64,000 bases of DNA from Amycolatopsis pretoriensis (GTDB taxonomy: Bacteria; Actinomycetota; Actinomycetes; Mycobacteriales; Pseudonocardiaceae). The DNA lies in NCBI RefSeq assembly GCF_900107925.1, contig NZ_FNUJ01000010.1, positions 186,001 to 250,000 on the forward strand, in the 5' to 3' direction. The notes beneath the pieces were generated by a model, which worked only from the letters and a program-made list of their open reading frames with translations, was not told the origin of the DNA and searched no databases. Shown here in pieces: positions 1 to 7,309 of this stretch. Position 1 is the stretch's first letter. Every line of letters starts with the position of its first letter. The position numbers and the translations under genes are program-made.

Positions 1-268
1 CGGCCAGCTCCGCGGGCACCGAAGGCTGCTCGCCGACCTGGTCGAACGTCAGCGCGTCGGCACCCGGCGGGTGCACGGTCTGGGCACCGCCGACGACGAC
101 GGCCGCGGCGGCGTAGCGCTGGGTGGGGACGCCGGCGCGCAGGCCGGACTCCATGAGGACCCCGCAGCCCGCGACCAGCGCGGTACCGCAGAGGATCGCG
201 ATGAAAGCGCCGGTGAACCCGCCGAGCCGGCTGCGGATGGTCTGCCACGCGAGGGTCAGCACGCTCAC
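1..268 (-). CDS. ABC transporter permease (MacB/FtsX type), N-terminal part
   Basis: The first 89 residues of an integral-membrane permease are visible; the rest lies beyond the window edge. They begin at a GTG whose bases overlap the TGA of the upstream ATPase gene (GTGA overlap, so translation is coupled). After a short cytoplasmic stretch (VSVLTLAWQTIRSRLGG) comes one long hydrophobic segment ending GTALVAGCGVLMES, then an extracytoplasmic region. This matches the first helix and start of the large outer domain in MacB/FtsX permeases. The partner ATPase at 265-999 is of the matching LolD/MacB class. Such pairs export antimicrobial peptides or lipids; the substrate cannot be read from this fragment. 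Confidence 0.8.
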   Translation of the reverse strand, partial: MSVLTLAWQTIRSRLGGFTGAFIAILCGTALVAGCGVLMESGLRAGVPTQRYAAAAVVVGGAQTVHPPGADALTFDQVGEQPSVPAELA

Positions 269-999
269 CACTCCCCGAGGTGCGTCATGCGCTCCGCCAC
301 CCGCTCGGGGGTGGGGTGCGGCAGGTGCCCGGCCAGCTTGCCGTCGGCCAGGAAGAGGACGCCGTGCGCGGCCGAGGCGGCGACCGGGTCGTGGGTCACC
401 ATCAGGACCGTCTGGCCCATCCCGTCGACGACGGCGCGGAGCAGGTCGAGGACCTGCCGCGCGGTGCGGGTGTCGAGCGCGCCGGTCGGCTCGTCGGCCA
501 GCACGACGTCGGGCCGGGCGATGAGCGCCCGCGCGATCGCGACGCGCTGCTGCTGCCCGCCGGACAGCTCCGCCGGCCGGTGCTCCAGCCGCTTGGCCAT
601 CCCGACGCCTTCGACGATTTCGCGCAGCCACTGCGGATCCGGCTTGGCGCCGGCCAGCCGCATCGGCAGCGTGATGTTCTGCAGCACGTTCAGCGACGGC
701 AGCAGGTTGTAGGCCTGGAACACGAACCCGACGCGGGTGCGCCGCAGCCGCGTCAGCTCGTTCTCCTTCAGCCGCCCGATCTCGGTGCCGCCGAGCACGA
801 CCTTCCCCGACGTCGGCCGGTCCAGCCCGGCCGCGCAGTGCAGGAAGGTGCTCTTGCCCGAGCCCGACGGGCCCATCACGGCGGTGAACGTCCCCCGCGG
901 CACCCCCGTCGTCACGCCGTCGAGCGCGGTGACGGCGCCGTCGCCGGAGCCGTACACCTTCCGCACCCCGGCCAGTTCCAGCGCGTTCCCTGTGGTCAT
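265..999 (-). CDS. ABC transporter ATP-binding protein (MacB/LolD class)
   Basis: A 244-residue ATPase that powers the permease encoded immediately downstream. Walker A is GPSGSGKS (residues 43-50), the signature is LSGGQQQRVAIARAL, Walker B ends in VVLADEP, and a switch histidine follows in VTHDP. Length and the RVGFVFQAYNLLPSLNV segment fit the MacB/LolD family. The ATG at 999 is chosen because it has GAAGGGG upstream and directly precedes the conserved start of the domain. Its promoter at 1025-1090 is a near copy of the one before the small membrane protein at 3036, so the neighbouring two-component system probably controls both. Confidence 0.93.
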   Translation of the reverse strand: MTTGNALELAGVRKVYGSGDGAVTALDGVTTGVPRGTFTAVMGPSGSGKSTFLHCAAGLDRPTSGKVVLGGTEIGRLKENELTRLRRTRVGFVFQAYNLLPSLNVLQNITLPMRLAGAKPDPQWLREIVEGVGMAKRLEHRPAELSGGQQQRVAIARALIARPDVVLADEPTGALDTRTARQVLDLLRAVVDGMGQTVLMVTHDPVAASAAHGVLFLADGKLAGHLPHPTPERVAERMTHLGEW

Positions 1000-1024
1000 T
1001 TTCGATCCCCTTCGTTCTCTGACA

Positions 1025-1090
1025 CGAAAACTAGGGCGCTGACCTGGCCCGATCGATCCCGTGGAGAGGTGGATCCGGGGTAGCGCCAGC
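1025..1090 (-). promoter_or_regulatory. Operator-promoter of the ABC transporter operon
   Basis: Read leftward, a 20-bp block (1090-1071) matches exactly the block at 2966-2985. In both places it is followed by 10 nt, GGGATCG, 20 nt and TAGTTTTCG or TAGTGTTCG. The last element looks like a -10 (TAGTTT at 1033-1028), placing the start site about 20 nt before the ATG at 999. The conserved block carries one arm of the GTAGCGC palindrome seen whole at 2958-2979. Confidence 0.75.
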
Positions 1091-1123
1091 ACCACCACGG
1101 TGGTGGGGTGGGACACTCCCGTC

Positions 1124-2320
1124 GTGAAGTCCCGCCTGCGCGTGTGGTGGTCGGCGATCCGGTACCTCGTGGTCGGCGCCGGCACCTCGGTGCTGTCGAT
1201 CCTGGCTCTGGCCGGGCTCTTCGGCGTGCTGCTGCTGTGCCCGTTCGGGGTCGGGATCCCGTCGCTGGCCCCGGCGATCCGGCTTTCGCGGTGGCCGGTC
1301 GGGGTCGACCGGCGCCGGGCCGCGCGCCGGCTCGGCGAGGCCATTCCCGAGCCCTACCGCGACGGCTCCCCGCTGAAGGACCCGGCGACCCGCCGCGACC
1401 TCGCGTGGCTCGCGATCCACGCCGCGACCGGGATGCTGCTCGGCAGCATGGCGTTCGGCCTGCCGCTCGGCGTGGTCCAGCAGGTCGTGACGCTCGTGGC
1501 CTGGCCGGCCGCGGGCGGGATCGAAGGGTCCCTCGGCTTCGTGGTCGATTCGTGGCCGCGGGCCGGGCTGACCCTCCTGGCCGGCATCGCCTTCGCCGGG
1601 CTGACGCTCCTGCTGCCCCGCGCCGCGCGCTGGCAGGCCCGCACCGCGCGGAAGCTGCTCCGGCCGGCGCCCGGTGTCGTGCTGGCCGACCGGGTCGCCG
1701 AACTGACCGCGACGCGGGCGGCCGCGCTGGAGGCGCACGGCGCCGAGCTGCGCCGCATCGAGCGTGACCTGCACGACGGCACCCAGGCGCGGATCGCCGC
1801 GGTCGTGCTCCAGCTCGGCATCGCCGGGCAGCTCTACGACCGCGACCCGGACACGGTGCGCGACCTGCTGGTCAAGGCCCAGGACACCGCGACCGACGCG
1901 CTGGCCGAGCTGCGGACCGTCGTGCGCAGCATCTACCCGCCGCTGCTGAGCGAGCGCGGGCTCACCGGGGCGGTGCGCGCGCTGGCCGAGCACTGCCCGG
2001 TGCCGACGGCGGTCCACGTCGAGTACGAGACCCACCGCCCGGCCGCGGTCGAGGCCGCCGCGTACTTCGTCGTCGCCGAGGTGCTGGCGAACGTCACCAA
2101 GCACGCCGACGCGTCCACTGTGGACATCACGCTCGGCGGCACGGCTTCCCTGCTGTCCCTGCGGATCCGGGACGACGGCCGCGGCGGCGCCGACGAGCGG
2201 CGCGGCAGCGGGCTCTCCGGGATCCGGCGCCGCGCCGAGGCCTTCGACGGAACCCTCACCTTGACCAGCCCACCCGGTGGGCCGACCGTGCTGCGAGTGG
2301 AGCTGCCATGCGGGTCGTGA
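1124..2320 (+). CDS. Sensor histidine kinase, DesK-like (HisKA_3)
   Basis: A 398-residue membrane sensor kinase. The N-terminal half has four hydrophobic segments in two pairs (ending about residue 175), followed by a dimerisation helix with the phosphoacceptor His217 in ERDLHDGTQARIAAV, the HisKA_3 signature. The ATPase domain shows the N box (EVLANVTKHADAS), the G1 box DDGRGG and GSGLSGIRRR. A GTG at 1124 is preferred over the ATG at 1061, which would lie within the shared operator and add an uncharged, unconserved stretch. The response regulator gene overlaps its last 13 bases. The signal is unknown; kinases beside MacB-type pumps often sense cell-envelope stress. Confidence 0.92.
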   Translation: MKSRLRVWWSAIRYLVVGAGTSVLSILALAGLFGVLLLCPFGVGIPSLAPAIRLSRWPVGVDRRRAARRLGEAIPEPYRDGSPLKDPATRRDLAWLAIHAATGMLLGSMAFGLPLGVVQQVVTLVAWPAAGGIEGSLGFVVDSWPRAGLTLLAGIAFAGLTLLLPRAARWQARTARKLLRPAPGVVLADRVAELTATRAAALEAHGAELRRIERDLHDGTQARIAAVVLQLGIAGQLYDRDPDTVRDLLVKAQDTATDALAELRTVVRSIYPPLLSERGLTGAVRALAEHCPVPTAVHVEYETHRPAAVEAAAYFVVAEVLANVTKHADASTVDITLGGTASLLSLRIRDDGRGGADERRGSGLSGIRRRAEAFDGTLTLTSPPGGPTVLRVELPCGS

Positions 2321-2964
2321 TCGCCGAAGACGACGCCTTGCTGCGCGAAGGCCTCGCGCTGCTGCTGAAGACGGCGGGCATCGAGGTGGCCGCCACGTTC
2401 GACAACGCCGAGGGCTTCCTCGAGTTCGTCGAAGGCGACCGGCCCGACGCCGTCGTCATGGACGTCCGGATGCCGCCGACCCACCGCGACGAGGGCCTGC
2501 GCGCGGCCGTGCGCGCCCGCGAGATCCACCCCGGGCTGCCGGTGCTGGTGCTGTCGGCGCACGTCGAGACGAGCTACGCCGTCGAGCTGCTCGCGGACGG
2601 CGTCGGCGCGGTCGGGTACCTGCTCAAGGAGCGCGTCGGCAAGGTCGAGCGGTTCCTCGACGCGCTCGAACGGGTCGCGAAGGGCGGCACGGCGATGGAC
2701 CCGGAGGTCATCGGCCAGCTGATGTCCCGCCGGCGCGCGGCCGACCCCCTCGAAGCGTTGACCGCGCGGGAGCGGGAGGTGCTGGCGCTGATGGCCGAGG
2801 GCTACAACAACGGCACGATCGCGGAGCTGCTCGTCGTCAGCGACGGCGCGGTGCTCAAGCACATCCGCAACATCTTCGCGAAGCTCGGCCTGCCGTCCGA
2901 CGAAGGCGGCGGGCACCGCCGGGTGCTGGCGGTGCTCGCCTACCTCGGCCGCGACGCGGGGTAG
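2308..2964 (+). CDS. Response regulator, NarL/DesR-like
   Basis: A 218-residue two-domain regulator. The receiver domain has the acidic pair in VVIAEDDA, the phospho-acceptor Asp52 in VVMDVRMPP, a switch Ser in VLSAHV and the conserved Lys in LLKERVG. The C-terminal LuxR-type helix-turn-helix (about 145-215) contains LTAREREVLALMAEGYNNGTIAELL. It overlaps the kinase gene by 13 bp, so the two are co-translated. Its likely target is the operator-promoter duplicated on either side of this gene pair (1025-1090 and 2958-3031). Confidence 0.94.
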   Translation: MRVVIAEDDALLREGLALLLKTAGIEVAATFDNAEGFLEFVEGDRPDAVVMDVRMPPTHRDEGLRAAVRAREIHPGLPVLVLSAHVETSYAVELLADGVGAVGYLLKERVGKVERFLDALERVAKGGTAMDPEVIGQLMSRRRAADPLEALTAREREVLALMAEGYNNGTIAELLVVSDGAVLKHIRNIFAKLGLPSDEGGGHRRVLAVLAYLGRDAG

Positions 2965-3031
2965 CGCTGGCGCTACCCCGGATCCGGGTGCCGGCGGGAT
3001 CGTTCCGGCAGCGGCGCGTTCGTAGTGTTCG
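2958..3031 (+). promoter_or_regulatory. Palindromic operator and promoter for the small membrane protein
   Basis: GGGGTAGCGC-TG-GCGCTACCCC (2958-2979) is a perfect palindrome with 10-bp arms; it overlaps the response regulator stop codon. A 2-nt gap is too small for an RNA hairpin loop, so a protein-binding site is more likely than a terminator. The 20-bp block at 2966-2985 and the following GGGATCG and TAGTGT (-10, 3023-3028) have the same spacing as at 1090-1025. TAGTGT lies 7 nt before the ATG at 3036, which predicts a leaderless mRNA. Confidence 0.75.
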
Positions 3032-3035
3032 GGGC

Positions 3036-3233
3036 ATGGAAAACACCACTGCTCCCGCCCGCACCGCCACCCCCGTCGTCCTCTGGGTGGTCCTCGCCGT
3101 CAGCGCCGCTGTCAACGCCGGCGGTTCCGTGACCGGCCTCGACTTCACGCTCCGGATGATCGCCGGCGGGATCGCGCTCGCCGCGACCGCCGGCCTGATC
3201 ACCTACTACGTCCGGCGACGGCAGCAGCGGTGA
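3036..3233 (+). CDS. Small two-helix membrane protein
   Basis: A 65-residue protein not matched to a named family. After a short polar N terminus (MENTTAPARTA) it has two hydrophobic helices (about 14-30 and 40-57) and a basic tail, YYVRRRQQR, predicting both ends in the cytoplasm. Its promoter duplicates the one driving the ABC transporter at 999, so it is probably a member of the same two-component regulon, for example a transporter accessory or kinase modulator; this is inference. The last 35 bases overlap the end of the convergent efflux gene. Confidence 0.7.
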   Translation: MENTTAPARTATPVVLWVVLAVSAAVNAGGSVTGLDFTLRMIAGGIALAATAGLITYYVRRRQQR

Positions 3234-4245
3234 GCACCGCGGCGACCCAGAACGGGTCCAGCGCGCCGGCGAGGATCGGACCCGCCGTCGCGCCGACGTT
3301 CAGGGCCGCCGTCGCGTAGGAGCCCGCCATGGTCGGCGCACCGGTGGCCGCACGGAGGATCCGCGTGATCACCGTGCCGCCGACCGCGAAGGCCAGCGCG
3401 CCTTGCGGGAACGCGAGGACCACGAGCGCCGCCGGCACCAGGGCGAGCACGACCCAGCCCCCGAGCAGCAGCGACCCACCGAGGGCGACGACCCGGCCGG
3501 GCCACCGGTCCGCGAGCCGCCCCGCCGCGGTGATGCCGGCGAAGCACCCGGCACCGAAGAGGCCGAGCACCACCGGCGCGGGCGCGACACCTTCGCTCAG
3601 CGGCGCCAAGTAGGTGAAGACGCCGAAGGTGGCGGCGTTGACCAGCGCCGCCCGGAGCAGCACCGGGGCGAGCGGGCGGAGTTCGGCGAACTCGCTCCTC
3701 AGGTCGGCCACCCCGCCGGCGGGGGTGCCGGGGACGCGCGACACCGCGGCGAAGGCGGGCAGGCACAGCGCGGCGACGGTCCAGGAGGCCGTGGGCCAGC
3801 CGAGCAGCGCCCCGCCGGGGATGCCCGCGGCGCAGGCCAGGGTCGTCCCGCCGAGGAGGACGGCGAGCGCGCGTCCGGTGCGGTCCGCCGGCACGAGCGA
3901 GGTGGCCGCGGTCAACGCGACGGCGAGAAACCCGGCATTCGCGACGGCGGCGACCAACCGCGTGCCGAGCAGGACGCCGAACGACGACGTCAGCGCGCCG
4001 ACGACGTGCATCGCGACGAAGAGGGCGAGGAAGGTCCGCAGCGCGGTCCGGCGACGCCAGGTCCGCGCGAGGGCGGCCATGAGCGGCGCCCCGACCACCA
4101 TCCCGGCGGCGAACGCGCTGGTCAGGTACCCGGCCTGCGCCAGCGTGACGTCGAACGCGGCGGCGATGCCGGGGACGAGCCCGGCGAGCATGAACTCGGA
4201 CGTGCCCATGGCGAACACGCCGAGGGCGAGGAAGTAAAGGGGCAC
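3199..4245 (-). CDS. MFS efflux transporter, chloramphenicol-resistance (Cmx/CmrA) type
   Basis: A 348-residue major facilitator. The N-terminal GVFAMGTSEFMLAGLVPGIA, the motif-A-like RTWRRRTALRTF and the second-half segment TYLAPLSEGVAP through GRLADRWPG match the actinobacterial chloramphenicol exporters Cmx/CmrA. It is some 40 residues shorter than those, with losses after GIPGGALLGW and at the C terminus, so activity may be altered. Start is GTG 4245 with GGAG seven bases upstream. The 5' leader (4246-4386) carries a small open reading frame and pairing segments that look like a translational attenuator. A GlxA-type regulator gene lies upstream on the same strand. Confidence 0.85.
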   Translation of the reverse strand: MPLYFLALGVFAMGTSEFMLAGLVPGIAAAFDVTLAQAGYLTSAFAAGMVVGAPLMAALARTWRRRTALRTFLALFVAMHVVGALTSSFGVLLGTRLVAAVANAGFLAVALTAATSLVPADRTGRALAVLLGGTTLACAAGIPGGALLGWPTASWTVAALCLPAFAAVSRVPGTPAGGVADLRSEFAELRPLAPVLLRAALVNAATFGVFTYLAPLSEGVAPAPVVLGLFGAGCFAGITAAGRLADRWPGRVVALGGSLLLGGWVVLALVPAALVVLAFPQGALAFAVGGTVITRILRAATGAPTMAGSYATAALNVGATAGPILAGALDPFWVAAVLTAAAVAGRSR

Positions 4246-4253
4246 AGCGAAAC

Positions 4254-4386
4254 TCCAGGGATCACGAAGGCATGGGACGCTTTCGTGGTCACCCGGGAGC
4301 CCGGGGAGGCGGGGAGTTACCGGGCTGCCGGAGTGACCGGCAGCCCCGCCCTGGACGCTTCGGGGCTCGACATGGCGCCGACCCTA
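4254..4386 (-). promoter_or_regulatory. Promoter and putative attenuator leader of the efflux gene
   Basis: On the minus strand TAGGGT (4386-4381) lies 7 nt before an ATG (4373) that opens an 18-codon frame. Codons 7-9 contain TCCAGGG (4355-4349), perfectly complementary to CCCTGGA (4260-4254) covering the efflux gene's ribosome-binding site. A second hairpin, GGGCTGCCGG/CCGGCAGCCC (4322-4346), covers the end of the small frame; a third imperfect stem occupies 4263-4287. Translation of the small frame would disrupt these pairings. Confidence 0.5.
4317..4373 (-). CDS. Putative leader peptide upstream of the efflux gene
   Basis: An 18-residue frame, MSSPEASRAGLPVTPAAR, followed by TAA. It is probably translated from a leaderless mRNA because a good -10 hexamer sits seven bases before its ATG. 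It overlaps the RNA segments that can pair with the efflux ribosome-binding site. It has no recognised ribosome-stalling motif, so its role as an attenuation leader rests on position and RNA pairing only. Confidence 0.45.
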   Translation of the reverse strand: MSSPEASRAGLPVTPAAR

Positions 4387-4401
4387 ACGCAGCCGCCGGG
4401 A

Positions 4402-5346
4402 TCAGCCCACCGGGGCCCGGAAGCTCGCCCGGTAGGCCTGCGGACTAGTCCCCACCACCCGCTTGAACCGCTCACGGAAGGCCCCCGGCGACCCGAACCC
4501 CACCAACCCGGCGATCCGGTCCACCGGCTCCCCCGTCGACTCCAGCAGGTGCTGCGCCCGCCGGACCCGCACCCGCAGCAGCCACTGTAACGGCGTTGTC
4601 CCCGTCTGCTCGCGGAAGCGGCGGTTCAACGTGCGCGTGCTCATCCCCACCTGGGCCGCCACTCCGGACAGCGTCAGCTCCGACGCGCAGTTCTCCTCCA
4701 GCCACGCCAGCACCGGCTCCAGCTCCGACCCGCGCGGCGTCGGCGGTGGGTCGTGCGCGATGAACTGGGCCTGGCCGCCCTCGCGCTCCAACGGCATCAC
4801 CGACAGGCGGGCCGCCGAGGCCGCCACCGCCGAACCGTGGTCGCGGCGGATCAGGTGCAGGCACAGGTCCAGGCCCGCCGCCGCGCCCGCCGAACTCAGG
4901 AGCTGCCCGTTGTCGACGTACAGCACGTCCGGGTCCACCTCGATCGCCGGGTACCGCCGGGCGAGCTCCCCCGCCGCCGCCCAGTGGGTCGTCGCGCGCA
5001 GGCCGTCCAGCAAGCCCGTCTCGGCCAGCACGAACGCGCCCGAGCAGATCGACGCGATCCGCGCTCCCCGGGCGGCCGCGGACCGCAAAGCGGAAATCAC
5101 CGAAGCCGGCACCGGCGGGTTAGCCGAACGGCCCGGCACGATGATCGTGTCGGCGTCGGCCAGCCCGGACAGGTCCCACGGCGGCCGCAGCGTGAACATC
5201 CCCGCGTCCAGCTCGCGCGCGGGGCCGCAGATCCGGACCTCGTACGCCGGCCGGCCGCTCAGGAGCGTCCGCGAGAAGACCTCGATGGGCGTCGCCAGGT
5301 CGAACGGGACGACCTGGTCGAGCGCGAGGACCGCCACGATGTGCAT
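4402..5346 (-). CDS. GlxA-family AraC-type transcriptional regulator
   Basis: A 314-residue regulator made of a DJ-1/PfpI-like domain (about 1-180, with ASICSGAFVLAETGLL around the nucleophile-elbow Cys) and a C-terminal AraC helix-turn-helix pair (about 215-310: LTLSGVAAQVGMSTRTLNRRFREQ, then FGSPGAFRERFKRVVG). The family senses small molecules through the first domain. TATCGT (5358-5353) lies six bases before the ATG, predicting a leaderless transcript. Being directly upstream of the efflux gene on the same strand, it may control that pump; the effector is unknown. Confidence 0.9.
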   Translation of the reverse strand: MHIVAVLALDQVVPFDLATPIEVFSRTLLSGRPAYEVRICGPARELDAGMFTLRPPWDLSGLADADTIIVPGRSANPPVPASVISALRSAAARGARIASICSGAFVLAETGLLDGLRATTHWAAAGELARRYPAIEVDPDVLYVDNGQLLSSAGAAAGLDLCLHLIRRDHGSAVAASAARLSVMPLEREGGQAQFIAHDPPPTPRGSELEPVLAWLEENCASELTLSGVAAQVGMSTRTLNRRFREQTGTTPLQWLLRVRVRRAQHLLESTGEPVDRIAGLVGFGSPGAFRERFKRVVGTSPQAYRASFRAPVG

Positions 5347-5367
5347 GCCCCCACGATAGATCGTCCA

Positions 5368-5934
5368 CTATGGACGGAGGCTGCGCAGCATCAGGTTCGC
5401 GAAGTGCTCGCCGACCTGCTCGCCCGACAGCGAGCCGTCGGCGTGGTACCACATGCCGAGCCGGTGGATGGCGCCGAAGTGGTAGTTGATCACCAGGTCG
5501 GCGGGGACGTCGGCGCGGAACACCCCGGCCCGCTGCCCCTCGGCGACCAGGTCCCGCACGCGCTCGTGGTAGGTGCGCCGCTCGGCGCGCACCTGGACCT
5601 GCTTGGACTTCTCCAGCAGCGGGAACGACTGGAAGAACACCGTCGCCGCGTCGAGGTCGGCGATGCTCGTCACGACGACGTCGGCGACGATCGCGTGCAG
5701 CCGCTCCGGCAGCGGCAGGTCCGACTCCGCGATCGTCACCATCCGGCGCGTCTGCATCCGCAGCATCGCCGTGTAGATCTCGAAGAGCAGGTCGTCCTTG
5801 GACTCGAAGTAGTGGTACAGCCCGCCTTTGGTGACGCCGGCCTCCTCGACGATTTCGCGGACCGTCGTGGCCTCGAAGCCCTTCTCGGCGAACAGGCGCA
5901 CCGCCGCCCGCACCACCTTGTCCCGCACGTTCAT
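5368..5934 (-). CDS. TetR-family transcriptional regulator
   Basis: A 188-residue repressor-type protein. The N-terminal helix-turn-helix reads TTVREIVEEAGVTKGGLYHYFESKDDLLFEI. The C-terminal ligand domain resembles regulators of fatty-acid, branched-chain or aromatic degradation, though I cannot name the ligand. TAGGGT (5946-5941) lies six bases before the ATG, so a leaderless mRNA is likely. It sits just after the terminator of the liv-type operon and on the same strand, making that operon a candidate target. Confidence 0.88.
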   Translation of the reverse strand: MNVRDKVVRAAVRLFAEKGFEATTVREIVEEAGVTKGGLYHYFESKDDLLFEIYTAMLRMQTRRMVTIAESDLPLPERLHAIVADVVVTSIADLDAATVFFQSFPLLEKSKQVQVRAERRTYHERVRDLVAEGQRAGVFRADVPADLVINYHFGAIHRLGMWYHADGSLSGEQVGEHFANLMLRSLRP

Positions 5935-5955
5935 GTCGCCACCCTAGGTGAGCGG

Positions 5956-5991
5956 CCGGACCGGCCCGCGCGGCGCCACGGGCCGGTCCGG
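5956..5991 (-). terminator. Terminator of the liv-type operon
   Basis: A perfect 13-bp stem (CCGGACCGGCCCG at 5956-5968 with its complement at 5979-5991) around a 10-nt loop starts four bases after the substrate-binding protein stop codon. No clear U-tract follows, as is usual in high-GC actinomycetes. Confidence 0.75.
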
Positions 5992-5995
5992 TCCA

Positions 5996-7309
5996 TTACT
6001 TACCCAGCAGGTTCACCTGGTCCGGGGTGGCGCGTTCACCGGTGTACGGCGTGATCGCCCCGGTGCCCCGGTCGGTGACCGACGGTGGCTGGATCACCGT
6101 CGTCGTGGTGTCCGGGTTGATCTTGAACACGTACGCGCCGGTGTAGCCGGAGTGCGAGTCCTTCGAGAACCCGAACGGCGTCAGCCCCGGCCCCTTCAGG
6201 GCGCCCGAGCTCATCGCTTCGACGATCTTCTGCCGCGTCGGGTCCGGCCCGGCGGCCTTCAGCGCCTGGCCGAACGTGTACGCCTGCACCATCCCGTAGA
6301 ACAGCGTGTTGGTGAGCGGCTCCTTCGGGATGTACTTGTCGTGGATGCCCTTGAAGTAGGCGACCCACGGGTCGGTCGTCTGCGCGACGTCGGGCAGGTA
6401 GCCGGTGCCGATCAGCCCGGCCAGCAGCTGCGCGCTCGACACGCTGGCGCCGCCGCGCTTGGCGAAGTCCTGCAGCAGCCCCGACAGCGTCGCCGGGTCC
6501 GCGCCGATGCTGCTGACGACGAACTGCGGCTTGTACCCGATCTTCGCCGCGGCCAGGATCGACAGCGCAGTGAACGCCGGGATGCACTCGCAGACCACGA
6601 CTTCGGCGCCCGCGGCCTTGAGCGCGGACAGCTGCGGCGTGACGTCGGTGTTCGCGCTGTCGTAGCCCTGCCGGACGACGGTCTGGTCCTTGACGAACTG
6701 GTCGAGCCCGGCCTGGGTGTCGCGGCCGACGTCGTCGTTCTGCGTGAAGTACCCGATCTTCTTGCCGGCGAAGGTGTCCTTGATGTACTTGCCCTGGATC
6801 TTGCCTTCGCGCGTGTAGTCCACCTGGTAGCCGAAGGTCATCGGCGCCTTCTGCGGGTTGTCCCACGCGAGCGCGCCCGAGGACACCAGCAGGTCCGGCA
6901 CGCCCTCGGTGTTGAGGTAGTCGACGACCTTCGAGTGCGTCGGGGTCCCGAGCCCGCCGACGATCGCGAACACCTTGTCCTGCAGCACGAGCTTCTTGAC
7001 GACCTCGACGGTCTTCGTCGGGTTGTAGCCGTCGTCCTCGACCTTGTAGTCGATCTTGCGGCCGTTGATCCCGCCGCCGTCGTTGATCGCCTGGAACACC
7101 GCCCGGGCGCCGACGGAGATCTTGCTGTACCCGGGTGCGGCCGGGCCGGTGAGCGGCTGGTGCGTGCCGATGGTGACGGTGTCCTTCGTGACGCCGACGG
7201 CCGAGTCGGCCGCCTGCTGGCCACCGCCGTCGCTCTCCCCCGCTCCACCGCACGCGGTCAGCGCCAGGGCGAGGGCGACGAACCCCGCGCCGTACCTAGT
7301 GGTTCTCAT
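5996..7309 (-). CDS. Branched-chain amino acid-type ABC substrate-binding lipoprotein
   Basis: A 437-residue periplasmic-binding-protein fold (Peripla_BP_6/LivK class). The N terminus is a lipoprotein signal, MRTTRYGAGFVALALALTAC, with the lipobox Cys at residue 20. The mature part begins with a TIGTHQPLTGPAAPGYSK-like ligand-binding start, and has KKIGYFTQNDDVGRDTQAG and an acyl/urea-binding-protein style C terminus. The ATG at 7309 is chosen because it starts the signal peptide. It is last in the liv operon, overlapping the livM gene by 14 bp. Family members bind branched amino acids, amides, urea or aromatic acids; the ligand here is unknown. Confidence 0.92.
   Translation of the reverse strand: MRTTRYGAGFVALALALTACGGAGESDGGGQQAADSAVGVTKDTVTIGTHQPLTGPAAPGYSKISVGARAVFQAINDGGGINGRKIDYKVEDDGYNPTKTVEVVKKLVLQDKVFAIVGGLGTPTHSKVVDYLNTEGVPDLLVSSGALAWDNPQKAPMTFGYQVDYTREGKIQGKYIKDTFAGKKIGYFTQNDDVGRDTQAGLDQFVKDQTVVRQGYDSANTDVTPQLSALKAAGAEVVVCECIPAFTALSILAAAKIGYKPQFVVSSIGADPATLSGLLQDFAKRGGASVSSAQLLAGLIGTGYLPDVAQTTDPWVAYFKGIHDKYIPKEPLTNTLFYGMVQAYTFGQALKAAGPDPTRQKIVEAMSSGALKGPGLTPFGFSKDSHSGYTGAYVFKINPDTTTTVIQPPSVTDRGTGAITPYTGERATPDQVNLLGK

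Noticed and set aside
2958..2979. Palindrome after the response regulator as a terminator
   Set aside because: The gap is only 2 nt, too tight for an RNA loop, and the same sequence recurs before another gene in the promoter position, so an operator is the better reading.
3199..4245. Frameshift in the efflux gene to explain its short length
   Set aside because: The frame and codon bias are continuous and both halves of the protein are recognisable; the missing 40 residues look like in-frame losses.
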